A DNA stretch of 64,000 bases, from the NCBI GenBank assembly GCA_022821145.1, contig JAJEEE010000064.1, positions 124,001 through 188,000 of the forward strand, read 5' to 3'. Below are positions 8,714-16,265 of this stretch, one piece after another (position 1 is the stretch's first letter; each line of letters opens with the position of its first letter). Below the pieces are notes generated by a model. The model worked only from the letters and a program-made list of their open reading frames with translations, did not search any database and was not told where the DNA came from. This DNA is from Acidobacteriota bacterium. GTDB taxonomy: Bacteria; Acidobacteriota; Terriglobia; 20CM-2-55-15. Position numbers and translations under genes: made by a program.

Positions 8714-9468
8714 TGTCCTGATGATCCTCTCGATTCGCGTATTTGAAGTTCTTCGAACGTCAGGTTAAGAATCGGATAATCGGCCGCACCCCGGAAATCG
8801 AAGTGCCACCACTCGTAAGGGTAGACCGTGAAGCCCGCGGCTTCCATGGCCGCTCTCAGTCGATCCCTGTTGCTCCGTTCCTCGGCCGTCAGATCCGGAT
8901 AGTCCGGGTACGCGCGTTCGGTGAACTCGTCGTAGTCGGTTCCCATCGCGGCGGGCCGACCCGACTCCAGGTCGTACAGCGTGACGTCGACGGCGGCGCC
9001 GCGGTTGTGCCGCGACCCCTCGGACGGATCCGCCACGAAGCGCCGCAGATTCTCGGGCGTGGCTTCCCAGAACATCCAGGTCACGTACCAGGGCCGGTAC
9101 GCGTCGAAGACCATGACGCCGAAACCCGATGAACGCAAACTCCGGTGCGCGGCGAGCAGTGCCTCGGCGGCCGGCCGCTGGAGGTACGCCTTCGCCTGTC
9201 GGTAGAACGGAGTCCCCATGAAGTTGTTCGATCCCGCGTATCGGATGTCGAAGCCGAGCGTCGGATCCAGCGTGGCCAGGTCGACCAGAGCGGAAGAGCG
9301 CGCGCCCGCGGCTTTCGGCGGCGGCGAGGCGAGACGGGCCTCCACCTCCAGTTGGGAGACCGGACGTTCGGGCTGAATGCGGAACGGTTGCTCTTCCGAC
9401 GAACCCCCGCAACCGGCCGCAGCCAGGCAAACGGAAAGCAAGGGCGCGGCGCTGGTCCTCGGCTTCAT
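8710..9468 (-). CDS. D-alanyl-D-alanine dipeptidase, VanX-like (peptidase M15D), probable lipoprotein
   Basis: 252 residues. The N-terminus LLSVCLAAAGC resembles a lipoprotein signal with Cys20, although the residue at -3 is Ala and not Leu. The M15D zinc site is visible: SRHNRGAAVD supplies His154 and Asp161, and EWWHFDF supplies Glu219 and His222. DAYRP (122-126) and the N-terminal D(I/L)RYAGSNNFMG are also family landmarks. The enzyme hydrolyses D-Ala-D-Ala. Without vanH, vanA or a VanRS pair nearby, a role in periplasmic peptidoglycan recycling is more likely than vancomycin resistance. Confidence 0.85.
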   Translation of the reverse strand: MKPRTSAAPLLSVCLAAAGCGGSSEEQPFRIQPERPVSQLEVEARLASPPPKAAGARSSALVDLATLDPTLGFDIRYAGSNNFMGTPFYRQAKAYLQRPAAEALLAAHRSLRSSGFGVMVFDAYRPWYVTWMFWEATPENLRRFVADPSEGSRHNRGAAVDVTLYDLESGRPAAMGTDYDEFTERAYPDYPDLTAEERSNRDRLRAAMEAAGFTVYPYEWWHFDFRGAADYPILNLTFEELQIRESRGSSGQ

Positions 9469-9492
9469 GCTGTTCGAGCCAGGACTCGAGTT

Positions 9493-10053
9493 TCAGAACT
9501 CGACGGTCGGAGCGACTTCGGCGCCGGCGTCGGCCTCGAAGAATTCCCGGGGACCGAACCCGGTCATGCCCGCGATGATCACCGCCGGGAACTGCTGGAC
9601 CCGCGTGTTGTAGGCCTGAACCGAATCGTTGAATCGGCGGCGCTCGACGGCGATGCGGTTCTCCGTGCCCGCCAGCTCGTCCTGCAGCGCCAGGAAGTTC
9701 TGGTTGGACCGCAGTTCCGGATACCGCTCCGCGACCAGCATGAGGCGCCCGATCGCGCCCTCCAACTGGTTCGCCACGGCCGCCTGGTCCTGCTGGGTGC
9801 GGGCTTCACCCCATTGGCTCCTCAAACGGGTGACTTCGGTCAGAACTTCCCGCTCCTGGGCCGCGAAACCCTGCACGGTGTTGACCAGGTTGGGAATCAG
9901 GTCGTAACGCCGCTGGAGCACGGTCTGCACCTGCGCCCAGGAGCCGTCGACCTGCTCGTTCAATCCGACGAGGCCATTGTAGGAGCCGACGACGCTGAAG
10001 AAAGCGATGACGATGACCAGTGCGACGACGCCGAGTGCGATCCAGACTTTCAT
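9493..10053 (-). CDS. lemA: LemA family protein
   Basis: 186 residues. The start is the ATG at 10053, preceded by a perfect AGGAGGT Shine-Dalgarno; the open frame upstream is an artefact. One N-terminal membrane segment (IALGVVALVIVIAFFSVVGSYN) is followed by the LemA helical domain: NEQVDGSWAQVQTVLQRRYD, LIPNLVNTVQGFA, then coiled helices ending VAERYPELRSNQNFLALQDE. The domain faces the cytoplasm or periplasm depending on species, and its molecular role is unsettled. It is the last gene of an operon with a TPM-domain protein, a frequent partner, and a nucleotidyltransferase; the ATGA overlap with the latter argues for translational coupling. Confidence 0.9.
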   Translation of the reverse strand: MKVWIALGVVALVIVIAFFSVVGSYNGLVGLNEQVDGSWAQVQTVLQRRYDLIPNLVNTVQGFAAQEREVLTEVTRLRSQWGEARTQQDQAAVANQLEGAIGRLMLVAERYPELRSNQNFLALQDELAGTENRIAVERRRFNDSVQAYNTRVQQFPAVIIAGMTGFGPREFFEADAGAEVAPTVEF

Positions 10054-10799
10054 GGACGGGCCACCTCCTTCCGCGCCTTCCATGATACGGGATTTCCGTG
10101 GACGTGGGCATCGACCGCGTCGACGACGATCTCGACGTTGCGGAGGTACCGCTCGAACAGCTCGACGGCGTCGACATCCCGGCCCCGTGCGCGGCCTTCC
10201 TTCAGGTCCTCGATGACGGCGAACACGCCCTCGTCGAACCGGATGTGCCGGGCCAGGCTCTTCAAGGCCTGCATCTTCCGCGTGGGCACCGGGCTTTCGT
10301 AAAGCCGGAGCGACGCCCGGAACAGCACCAGAACCGTGGACAGGGATTCGATCATCAGGTCGACGACCTTGCCCGGCTTGCCCTCGGTCAGCAACAGGCC
10401 TTCGCGCAACTGGATCAGGCTGGACTTGAGCTGGTGCTCCAGGATCAGCCGCAGGTTCTCGGGACGGATCTCGATCCGGTCGAGCACGTTCTCGCCGTAG
10501 AGCACGCGATGGGATTCGGTGATGTCCATCAACTCGATCGGAAAGACGTCGGCCGACCGTTGGAGCCGCTCCATGGTGAAGAACAGCGGCAGCGGGTTGC
10601 CGGCCTTGCGCCACTCCAGCGCGGGCTTCGACAACGCCATCAACTCCCGCGTGCCGAGCGGTTCGGCCACAACGAGGATGTTGTAGTCGGAACGCTTGCC
10701 GGTGTGGTCTCCCGCGGCCGCCGAGCCGTACAGGATCACCGAACGGACCCCGGTTCCAAGCGCAGCCTGCAATCTAGCGATGAGCTTCTCTGGCTTCAT
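10050..10799 (-). CDS. Nucleotidyltransferase-fold protein with altered metal site
   Basis: 249 residues. VILYGSAAAGDHTGKRSDYN contains the GS motif (25-26) and, eleven residues on, SDYN where the MNT/pol-beta family normally has DxD. Asp38 is present but the second acid is Asn40. The C-terminal two thirds are helical (LKSSLIQLREGLLLTEGKPGKVVDL, ESLSTVLVLFRASLRLYE), similar to HEPN or substrate-binding helical domains. It sits between the TPM and LemA genes and overlaps lemA by four bases, so it likely works with them at the membrane, but substrate and activity are unknown. Confidence 0.75.
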   Translation of the reverse strand: MKPEKLIARLQAALGTGVRSVILYGSAAAGDHTGKRSDYNILVVAEPLGTRELMALSKPALEWRKAGNPLPLFFTMERLQRSADVFPIELMDITESHRVLYGENVLDRIEIRPENLRLILEHQLKSSLIQLREGLLLTEGKPGKVVDLMIESLSTVLVLFRASLRLYESPVPTRKMQALKSLARHIRFDEGVFAVIEDLKEGRARGRDVDAVELFERYLRNVEIVVDAVDAHVHGNPVSWKARKEVARP

Positions 10800-10838
10800 G
10801 TCTCACAGTCTCCGTCGGAAGCGCACGCCACGGCGCGC

Positions 10839-11597
10839 CTACCACGACCGCCCGGCGCCGCCGCCTCCGGACATGCCCCCGCCGAATCCGCCGAACCCCC
10901 CGCCGGCGCCGCGCCCGAAACCGCCGCCCCCGGCGAATCCGCCGCCGCTGGACAGAAACAGCAAGGCCAGCCAGGGATTCTTGATCAGGACGGGGATCAG
11001 GACGATGAGGAACAACAGCCGGAGCAGGCCGCCCAGCGGGCTGCGCGACTGCGGTTGCGGCGCCGGCGCTGCCTGAACAGCCCCCGATCCGGTCAGCTCC
11101 ACGCCGGCGTCGGCGGCGACGATGGCCGCGACCGTGGCGGCGCCGGAGGCGAGGCCCTCGCCGAACCGCTCCTCCCGGAAGAACGGCAGCATGCGCTCGT
11201 CCTGGATGCGGCCGGCCAGCCCGTCGGGAATGATCGGCTCGAGGCCGTAGCCCACCTCGATGCGGACGGTGCGGTCCTCGATGGCCGTCAATATCAGGAC
11301 GCCGTTGCCCTCGCCCGCCCGCCCGATGCCCCATCGCTCGAACAGGCGCACGGCGAAGTCGGCCGGCTCGCCGCCGTCCAGCGACGGCAACGTCACGACG
11401 GCCACCTGGGCGCCCGTCGCCCGCTCCAACTCCGCCAGGAGCGCTTCGACGGCGGCGCCCTGCCCGCCCATGACCCCGGCAAAGTCGTTGATGTAGCCCC
11501 GGGGCTCCAGGCTGTCCAGCAGCGCATCGGTCTGCGCCGCGGCGAACGGAGGGGCCGCCAGCAGGACGAGTGTCAGAGTTGCGAGAACGCGGCGCAT
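10839..11597 (-). CDS. TPM-domain (YgcG-like) membrane-anchored protein
   Basis: 252 residues. A signal peptide (LATLTLVLLAAPPFAAAQ) is followed by the TPM domain (GYINDFAGVMGGQGAAVEA, TGAQVAVVTLPSLDGGEPADFAVRLF, WGIGRAGEGNGVLILTAIEDRTVRIEVGYG). A hydrophobic segment (LLFLIVLIPVLIKNPWLALLFL) then leads to a glycine-rich tail of about 35 residues ending GGGGAGRSW. TPM domains were described from plant TLP18.3/Psb32 as phosphatase-like folds. Pairing with LemA is a recurring arrangement. A -10-like TACAAT with an upstream TGn lies 9 bases before the start, so the operon may be leaderless. Confidence 0.85.
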   Translation of the reverse strand: MRRVLATLTLVLLAAPPFAAAQTDALLDSLEPRGYINDFAGVMGGQGAAVEALLAELERATGAQVAVVTLPSLDGGEPADFAVRLFERWGIGRAGEGNGVLILTAIEDRTVRIEVGYGLEPIIPDGLAGRIQDERMLPFFREERFGEGLASGAATVAAIVAADAGVELTGSGAVQAAPAPQPQSRSPLGGLLRLLFLIVLIPVLIKNPWLALLFLSSGGGFAGGGGFGRGAGGGFGGFGGGMSGGGGAGRSW

Positions 11598-11606
11598 GCG
11601 AAGTGC

Positions 11607-11612
11607 ATTGTA
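11607..11612 (-). promoter_or_regulatory. Probable extended -10 box of the TPM/lemA operon
   Basis: On the minus strand TGTTACAAT reads as an extended -10 element (TGn plus TACAAT) ending 9 bases before the ATG at 11597. Transcription would start 1-3 bases before the start codon, giving a transcript with almost no leader. Confidence 0.45.
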
Positions 11613-11758
11613 ACAAGCGGCGGCGGCATTTATTCCCGGCAGAACCGAGCCACACCAGGGGCCGGCACTCGCTCAACCCTCTGTCGATGGACTACATTGA
11701 GGCCCAAGATGAAAGCCGACGCCCGAATGCCGTCGATCACTCACCGGGAGGACGCGGG

Positions 11759-12897
11759 GTGAAGCTCCCCGAAGACATACGCCTCATCTCGTTGAGATAT
11801 GCCGGACGTTGCGCGTCGTGCGGATCGAGCTTGGCAGCCGGCAAGCGCGCCCACTGGTCACCATCGTCCAAGAAGGTGTGGTGCATCGGTTGCGCCGGTG
11901 ACTCGAAGTCTTCGGTGATGATCGAATCGGGCGTGTCGCTAAACCCAAAGACCAAGACACGCCCCACCCGTTCGAACTCGTCGCAACCGGCCGACGACGG
12001 CCCGCAGGCTGTCTGGCGGCAACTGTGCGTCTACTTGCAACGGTGCCTTGAAGCCGAAGCAGCGGAATCCCTGGTCCCGTACGTAGGCGGTTGTCCCGGA
12101 CATGGTGGTTCCGCCGATACCGCGCACGGCGCCTACGCGGGCAACTCGGCTGCCTGGAAACAGCTCCATTGCTCCAACTCGCGTCCTGGGCCCGCATGGA
12201 TCAGCGTCTGGCGACGCTGGGTTTCCAACTGGACGGCAAGCGATCCGAGCGGCATCGACTGGAAGCCGCGGTCGGCGATCCAGCGGCCCGCGTGCAGGAC
12301 GCCGAGCGAAGGTGGGCCGACGCAAGCCTTGAAGCGATCCGAGCGGATTTTGCGGCGCGGATCGACAGCGGCGGCGGCGCTCTCGCGGCATTCAACACCG
12401 TTCCGGCCGACAGCTACCGTTTCAAGAAGGCAGTCGCAAACTCCTTTCGTCATTTGAGAGGCTGGGCGTGCACGGCGCTAACGGCCGAGTCGAACTTCCC
12501 ACTGGAATCACTATTGTTCGACCTGGTGATCGTCGACGAGGCCAGCCAGTGCAGCCTCGCGGCCGTGCTTCCGATGGCCTACCGCGCCGAACGCCTGGCG
12601 GTCGTGGGAGATCCCGTTCAACTGAACCCGATCGTGTCCCTCGGCGACCGGCTTTTGGAAGAAATCGCCACGCAAACCGGGCTCCACGACGGCGACCTGC
12701 GGGAACGCGGAATCCACCACAAGTCGGGTTCGGGTTACTCCGCGTTCGAATTCGCGGCGAAACCCCGGTTGCCGGTTCTTCTCAATGAGCACTATCGCTG
12801 CCACCCGAACATCGCCCGTTGGTTCAACCGAACGTTCTACAACGGCCAACTGACCGTGCTCACGAGGGACCGGTTGGTAGAAGAATTCCTCGTCTAG
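11759..12897 (+). pseudogene. Broken superfamily 1 helicase gene with N-terminal zinc-ribbon-like domain
   Basis: Two reading frames together give pieces of one gene. The first (from GTG 11759 to about 12090) encodes RYAGRCASCGSSLAAGKRAH and KKVWCIGCA, a four-cysteine metal-binding domain typical of NERD/helicase proteins, then AVWRQLCVYLQRCLEAEAAE. The second, one frame over (about 12187-12897), encodes a helical spacer and then helicase motif II/III (FDLVIVDEASQCSLAAVLP, LAVVGDPVQLNPIV) and LLNEHYRCHPNIARWFNRTF. The Walker A segment between them and everything after that motif are missing. The gene therefore carries an internal deletion, a frame change and a truncated end, and cannot make an active helicase. 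Confidence 0.75.
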
Positions 12898-12933
12898 AAG
12901 CTGAGGCGCAATCGCGCCCGAGTCGGCTCGTTC

Positions 12934-13365
12934 TTACTCACGCATCCCGGCATATTCCGACAACGTGATCACCGCATCGCCGTGTTCCGTCTGTGCGAGA
13001 GCGTTGGCGAACTTCAGGTCCGCTGTCACCATGGACGCATCGATTCGGTGTGCAAGCGCCAAGTAAACGCAGTCGTAGACGGGTCGATCAAGCGCCAGCG
13101 CAATCCGGACCGCATCGGCACAGACCGTCTCATCGGCGCTCCATCGGATGGGCATCGCCGACACTGCCATCATCATGTTACGGGCCGCGCGGCGGTCAAT
13201 TTCGCCCAACCGCTCCTTACGCCAAAGCGTGTGGGCGACTTCCGACGCCATCAGGCGCGGTGCGTGCAAGTCGTCGTCACCGGCCGCGAGGTCGCGCGCC
13301 GCATCCGAGTCGCCTTCCTCGATCAGCCACTTGACAGCCACACTGGCATCCACCACCAAGCGCAT
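12934..13365 (-). CDS. PIN-domain toxin ribonuclease (VapC/FitB type)
   Basis: 143 residues. LVVDASVAVKWLIEEG gives the first catalytic Asp (D6). Further PIN-fold acids lie in LMASEVAHTLWRKERLG, DRPVYDCVYLALA and ASMVTADLKFANAL. PIN toxins cut RNA, often tRNA, when released from the antitoxin. The ATG overlaps the antitoxin stop as TGATG, the usual coupling in these pairs. The length is typical for the family and no catalytic residue appears lost. Confidence 0.88.
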   Translation of the reverse strand: MRLVVDASVAVKWLIEEGDSDAARDLAAGDDDLHAPRLMASEVAHTLWRKERLGEIDRRAARNMMMAVSAMPIRWSADETVCADAVRIALALDRPVYDCVYLALAHRIDASMVTADLKFANALAQTEHGDAVITLSEYAGMRE

Positions 13366-13622
13366 CAGGAATCACGGTGGCCGTGGTCACGGTCTTCGCG
13401 GATCAGCACCTCGGCCGGCGTTTGCGACCGTCCTTCCGTCATGCGGCGAAGTTCTGCAGCCAACTCCAGGAAGGAGGCCCGCTTGGCCGCCATGTCATCT
13501 TCGACCGCGCGTTCGAGAATGTACCGCACCTCCCCTTCCAGGGAACGGTTGTTGACGGCGGCGCGCCGCTTCAGGCTCTGCACGACACTGTTGTCGAGTC
13601 GCCGGACATTGATCGTCGCCAT
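13365..13622 (-). CDS. Ribbon-helix-helix antitoxin, FitA/VapB type
   Basis: 85 residues. ATINVRRLDNSVVQSLKRRA is an Arc/MetJ-type strand plus first helix, and NNRSLEGEVRYILERAVED is the second helix of the DNA-binding ribbon-helix-helix. The rest is a toxin-binding tail (FLELAAELRRMTEGRSQTPA). A GGAGG precedes the ATG by 8 bases. It should bind and neutralise the PIN toxin encoded directly downstream and repress the shared promoter through the inverted repeat at 13638-13668. Confidence 0.88.
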   Translation of the reverse strand: MATINVRRLDNSVVQSLKRRAAVNNRSLEGEVRYILERAVEDDMAAKRASFLELAAELRRMTEGRSQTPAEVLIREDRDHGHRDS

Positions 13623-13637
13623 CAGTATCGCCTCCGC

Positions 13638-13668
13638 CGGTTGCCATCAAATTGATAGCACGCAACCG
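13638..13668. promoter_or_regulatory. Candidate operator of the PIN toxin-antitoxin pair
   Basis: Just upstream of the antitoxin start lies a nested inverted repeat: CGGTTGC (13638-13644) and GCAACCG (13662-13668) enclose the palindrome ATCAAATTGAT (13646-13656). Position and symmetry fit autoregulation by a dimeric ribbon-helix-helix antitoxin. This is inferred from sequence only. Confidence 0.5.
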
Positions 13669-13774
13669 TTGCACTGGCAAGCAGCATCCGTTCGTCCAGC
13701 GAGCGGGCAGTTCCAGGGCGATCCACGCCGAAGCCCTCAAAAGCCGGCAAGCCCACCGCGCGGCAACTTGAAAA

Positions 13775-13819
13775 GAAACGATCGTTTCCTAATAATTGTC
13801 TTTAGGAAAGGAGCGTTTC
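13775..13819. promoter_or_regulatory. 18-bp inverted repeat covering the fic ribosome-binding site
   Basis: Arm GAAACGATCGTTTCCTAA (13775-13792) and arm TTAGGAAAGGAGCGTTTC (13802-13819) are reverse complements at 16 of 18 positions, with a 9-base spacer. The first arm also holds a perfect 14-base palindrome (GAAACGATCGTTTC). The second arm contains the AGGAAAGGAG ribosome-binding sequence of the Fic gene starting at 13826. It may be an operator for a dimeric repressor, possibly the winged-helix end of the Fic protein itself, or an RNA hairpin that hides the ribosome-binding site. Confidence 0.6.
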
Positions 13820-13825
13820 TTAACC

Positions 13826-14983
13826 GTGCCGCGTACGACAGGCCAATACCGTATCGTCCACGCATTCGGCGAGGACTTGAATGCGTTCGTTCCCTATCCC
13901 CTGCCTCCGGCCGATCCGCCGTTGGCTATGGATCCGCGGACCCGGGAACTCCACGACGCGGCGCGAACGGCTCTGGTCCGTTTGCGGGCCGCCGGCACGA
14001 TGGCGCCCGGCATCGACTGGTTCCTCTACGGTTTCGTGCGCAAGGAAGCGGTCATCACTTCGCGAATCGAGGGGACGCAGGCTACGCTCCGCGACCTCCT
14101 CACTTTTGAAACGGGGCAACCCGGCAATTACCCGGACGATGTTCGCGAAGTCTCCAACTACCTGGACGCCCTCGCGCACGCGCGGGAACAACTGGCCGAG
14201 ACGCGCGGGTTGGCCCTCAGTGTCCGACTGCTGCGAGATGCGCACCGCGTCCTGATGCGGGACGGCCGCGGCGCGGACGCGATGCCGGGCGAGATCCGCA
14301 GGTCGCAGAACTGGATCGGCGGCCGCCGGCCCGGGCGCGCCCTCTTCGTCCCGCCTCCGGCCGACGAGGTTCCCGGGGCGCTCTCGGCGCTGGAACGATG
14401 GTTGCACACCGGCAGCGACCTTCCGCCGCTGGTCCGGGCCGGACTCGCCCATGCCCAGTTCGAGACGATCCACCCGTTTCTCGACGGCAACGGGCGCGTT
14501 GGCCGCCTGCTGATCGCGCTGCTCATCGAGCATTGGGGTCTGCTCGAAACGCCGTTGCTGTACATCAGCGTGGCGTTCAGGCGCGAACAGCAGAACTACT
14601 ACGCCCGGTTGGGAGCCATTCGGACGGAAGGTGATTGGGAGAGTTGGACCCGCTTCTTCCTCGACTGCGTGCGCGACGCCGCCGACGACGGCGTGCGTGT
14701 CGCGCAGGCGCTCAATGCCGTGGTCGGGCGTGATCGCGACCGCGTCGTCAACCACGACGGAACGACGGTGGCCGCCGTGCGGCTGCTCGAACGCCTGCCA
14801 TCCCATCCCATCGTCGACGTTCCGCGAGCCGCGGCGCTGCTCGGACTGACGCCGCCCCCGGCGCGCAAGGCGATCGAGTTGCTGGAGCAGACCGGCGTGC
14901 TGAACGAGATCACGGGCCGGAGGCGCGGCCGTGTCTACGCCTACCACGCGTATCTTGAAACTCTGGCCGGAGGCGAGGCTTGA
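13826..14983 (+). CDS. Fic-domain protein (probable AMP-transferase) with N-terminal inhibitory motif and C-terminal winged helix
   Basis: 385 residues from GTG 13826, chosen because AGGAAAGGAG lies 7 bases upstream; a TTG at 13796 is possible but lies inside the inverted repeat. The Fic active site is HPFLDGNGRVGR (216-227), with the catalytic His216 and the phosphate-binding loop intact. SRIEGTQ (79-85) is the inhibitory helix motif S/T-x-x-x-E-G/N, placing Glu82 to block ATP as in class II Fic proteins. The C-terminal 110 residues (HPIVDVPRAAALLGLTPPPARKAIELLEQTG) form a winged-helix-like DNA-binding domain. The target protein is unknown. The family has both stand-alone regulators and toxins. 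Confidence 0.88.
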   Translation: MPRTTGQYRIVHAFGEDLNAFVPYPLPPADPPLAMDPRTRELHDAARTALVRLRAAGTMAPGIDWFLYGFVRKEAVITSRIEGTQATLRDLLTFETGQPGNYPDDVREVSNYLDALAHAREQLAETRGLALSVRLLRDAHRVLMRDGRGADAMPGEIRRSQNWIGGRRPGRALFVPPPADEVPGALSALERWLHTGSDLPPLVRAGLAHAQFETIHPFLDGNGRVGRLLIALLIEHWGLLETPLLYISVAFRREQQNYYARLGAIRTEGDWESWTRFFLDCVRDAADDGVRVAQALNAVVGRDRDRVVNHDGTTVAAVRLLERLPSHPIVDVPRAAALLGLTPPPARKAIELLEQTGVLNEITGRRRGRVYAYHAYLETLAGGEA

Positions 14984-15045
14984 ACCGGACGAAGTCGGAT
15001 CGGAACGGTGGAGATCGCTGAGCTGAACCGCGACCGCGCCCGTCG

Positions 15046-15073
15046 TTGACTTCGCTTGCGGCTGCGATATAGT
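15046..15073 (+). promoter_or_regulatory. Probable sigma-70-type promoter of the DUF6152 operon
   Basis: TTGACT (15046-15051) and TATAGT (15068-15073) are separated by 16 bases, close to consensus for both boxes, 33 bases before the ATG at 15107. It is one of the clearest two-box promoters in the window. Confidence 0.6.
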
Positions 15074-15106
15074 CGATTCGTTTCACCCGTTGATCCTGGA
15101 GGCGGC

Positions 15107-15529
15107 ATGAAGAGGGGCACCGCGACGATTTCATGGGTGCGATGGAGCGCGATCGCGGTTGTCGCCGCGGCCGTGGCTATACCCGCCATGGCCCATCACG
15201 CCTTCGAAGCGGAGTATGACCGGAATCAGCCGGTGACCTTGACCGGGACCGTGACGGTCATGGAGTGGATGAACCCGCACATCTACTTTTTCGTCGACGT
15301 CGAGGACGCGGAGGGCAACGTCACCAACTGGGCCGTGGAGGGCGGCGCGCCGAACGGGCTGTACCGGCGCGGGTGGCGCCGGGACTCGCTCAAGCCCGGC
15401 GAGCGGGTGACGATCGAAGGGTGGCTGGCCCGCGACGGGTCGAACTCCGCGAACTCCGGCAGCGTCGTCCGGTTGTCCGACGGCCTGCGGCTGTTCGCCG
15501 GGACGTCGAATCCGGACGCGGCGCGGTAA
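15107..15529 (+). CDS. DUF6152 family secreted protein
   Basis: 140 residues from ATG 15107, with GGAGG about 7 bases upstream. A signal peptide (WSAIAVVAAAVAIPAMA) ends just before HHAFEAEYD, the conserved mature N-terminus of this family. VTLTGTVTVMEWMNPHIYFF, VEGGAPNGLYRRGW and LKPGERVTIEGWLARDGSNS are the other hallmark segments. The fold is probably a small OB-like beta barrel; the function is not known. A paralogue is at 48669-49061. It heads an apparent operon with a second secreted protein and a DASS-type transporter. Confidence 0.85.
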   Translation: MKRGTATISWVRWSAIAVVAAAVAIPAMAHHAFEAEYDRNQPVTLTGTVTVMEWMNPHIYFFVDVEDAEGNVTNWAVEGGAPNGLYRRGWRRDSLKPGERVTIEGWLARDGSNSANSGSVVRLSDGLRLFAGTSNPDAAR

Positions 15530-15538
15530 CGGGGCGTC

Positions 15539-16231
15539 ATGCGCACGCGGACCACCTTGACGATTGCCGCGGCGGCGCTCGCGATGGCGCCCGCGGCGTG
15601 GGCGCTGCAGGCGCCGGCCGACCTCAGCGGCCTCTGGGAAGGCGGCGCCCGGGACATCGGCGCGGAGATGGAGCGGCGGGGACAATCCATTCCCTTCACC
15701 GAGCTGGGTCGCGAACGATATCAGAACGTCGACCTGGCCCTGAACCCGAACGGCTACTGCTTGCCGCCCGGGCCGTCCCGCGCCATCACCGGCCCGTCGC
15801 CGTTCCTGATCGTGCAGAGCGACGACGTCGTCGCCCTGCTCCACGAGAACCACGGCGTGTACCGCCCAGTCTACATGGACGGCCGCGAGCATCCGGCCGA
15901 CATCATGGACTACCCGCAGTTCATGGGCCACTCCATCGGACGCTGGGACGGCGCCACACTGGTCATCGACACGGTCGCCATCAACGAACGGACGTGGCTG
16001 GACAGCTACGGCCTGGAACACTCCGGCCAACTGCGCCTGGTGGAGCGTTTCCGCCTGCTCGACGCCGACACGCTGGAATACTCGGTCACGTACGAAGATC
16101 CCGAGTTCTTCACTGAACCGTGGACCTTCACGCTCGAGCTGGAACGGCTCATCGGCTCGCGCCTGATCGAATACGTCTGCAACGAGAACGAGCGCGACCT
16201 GGTGCGGCTCCGCTCCACTCCGGCACGGTAA
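15539..16231 (+). CDS. Secreted protein of a family often found beside DUF6152
   Basis: 230 residues, starting 9 bases after the DUF6152 gene. A signal peptide (TIAAAALAMAPAAWA) precedes LSGLWEGG. The core contains PFLIVQSDDVVALLHENHGVYRPVYMDGREHP, GHSIGRWDGATLVIDTVAINERTW, LRLVERFRLLDADTLEYSVTYEDPEFFTEPWTF. The protein at 18894-19730 has the same blocks in the same order (YGHSVGWWDGDTFVVDSVGF, DTLEYEVTIDDPGAYTEPW), so they are paralogues. It is a beta-rich, lipocalin-like extracytoplasmic protein with no assigned function that I know. Confidence 0.7.
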   Translation: MRTRTTLTIAAAALAMAPAAWALQAPADLSGLWEGGARDIGAEMERRGQSIPFTELGRERYQNVDLALNPNGYCLPPGPSRAITGPSPFLIVQSDDVVALLHENHGVYRPVYMDGREHPADIMDYPQFMGHSIGRWDGATLVIDTVAINERTWLDSYGLEHSGQLRLVERFRLLDADTLEYSVTYEDPEFFTEPWTFTLELERLIGSRLIEYVCNENERDLVRLRSTPAR

Positions 16232-16265
16232 ACGGCGGAACCGCGGAAACCAAGGAGCGACGGCC

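Noticed and set aside
8710-9468. Possible vancomycin-resistance cluster because of the VanX-like gene
   Set aside because: No D-lactate dehydrogenase, D-Ala-D-Lac ligase or sensor/regulator pair is nearby, and the protein looks like an exported lipoprotein. A recycling role is more likely.
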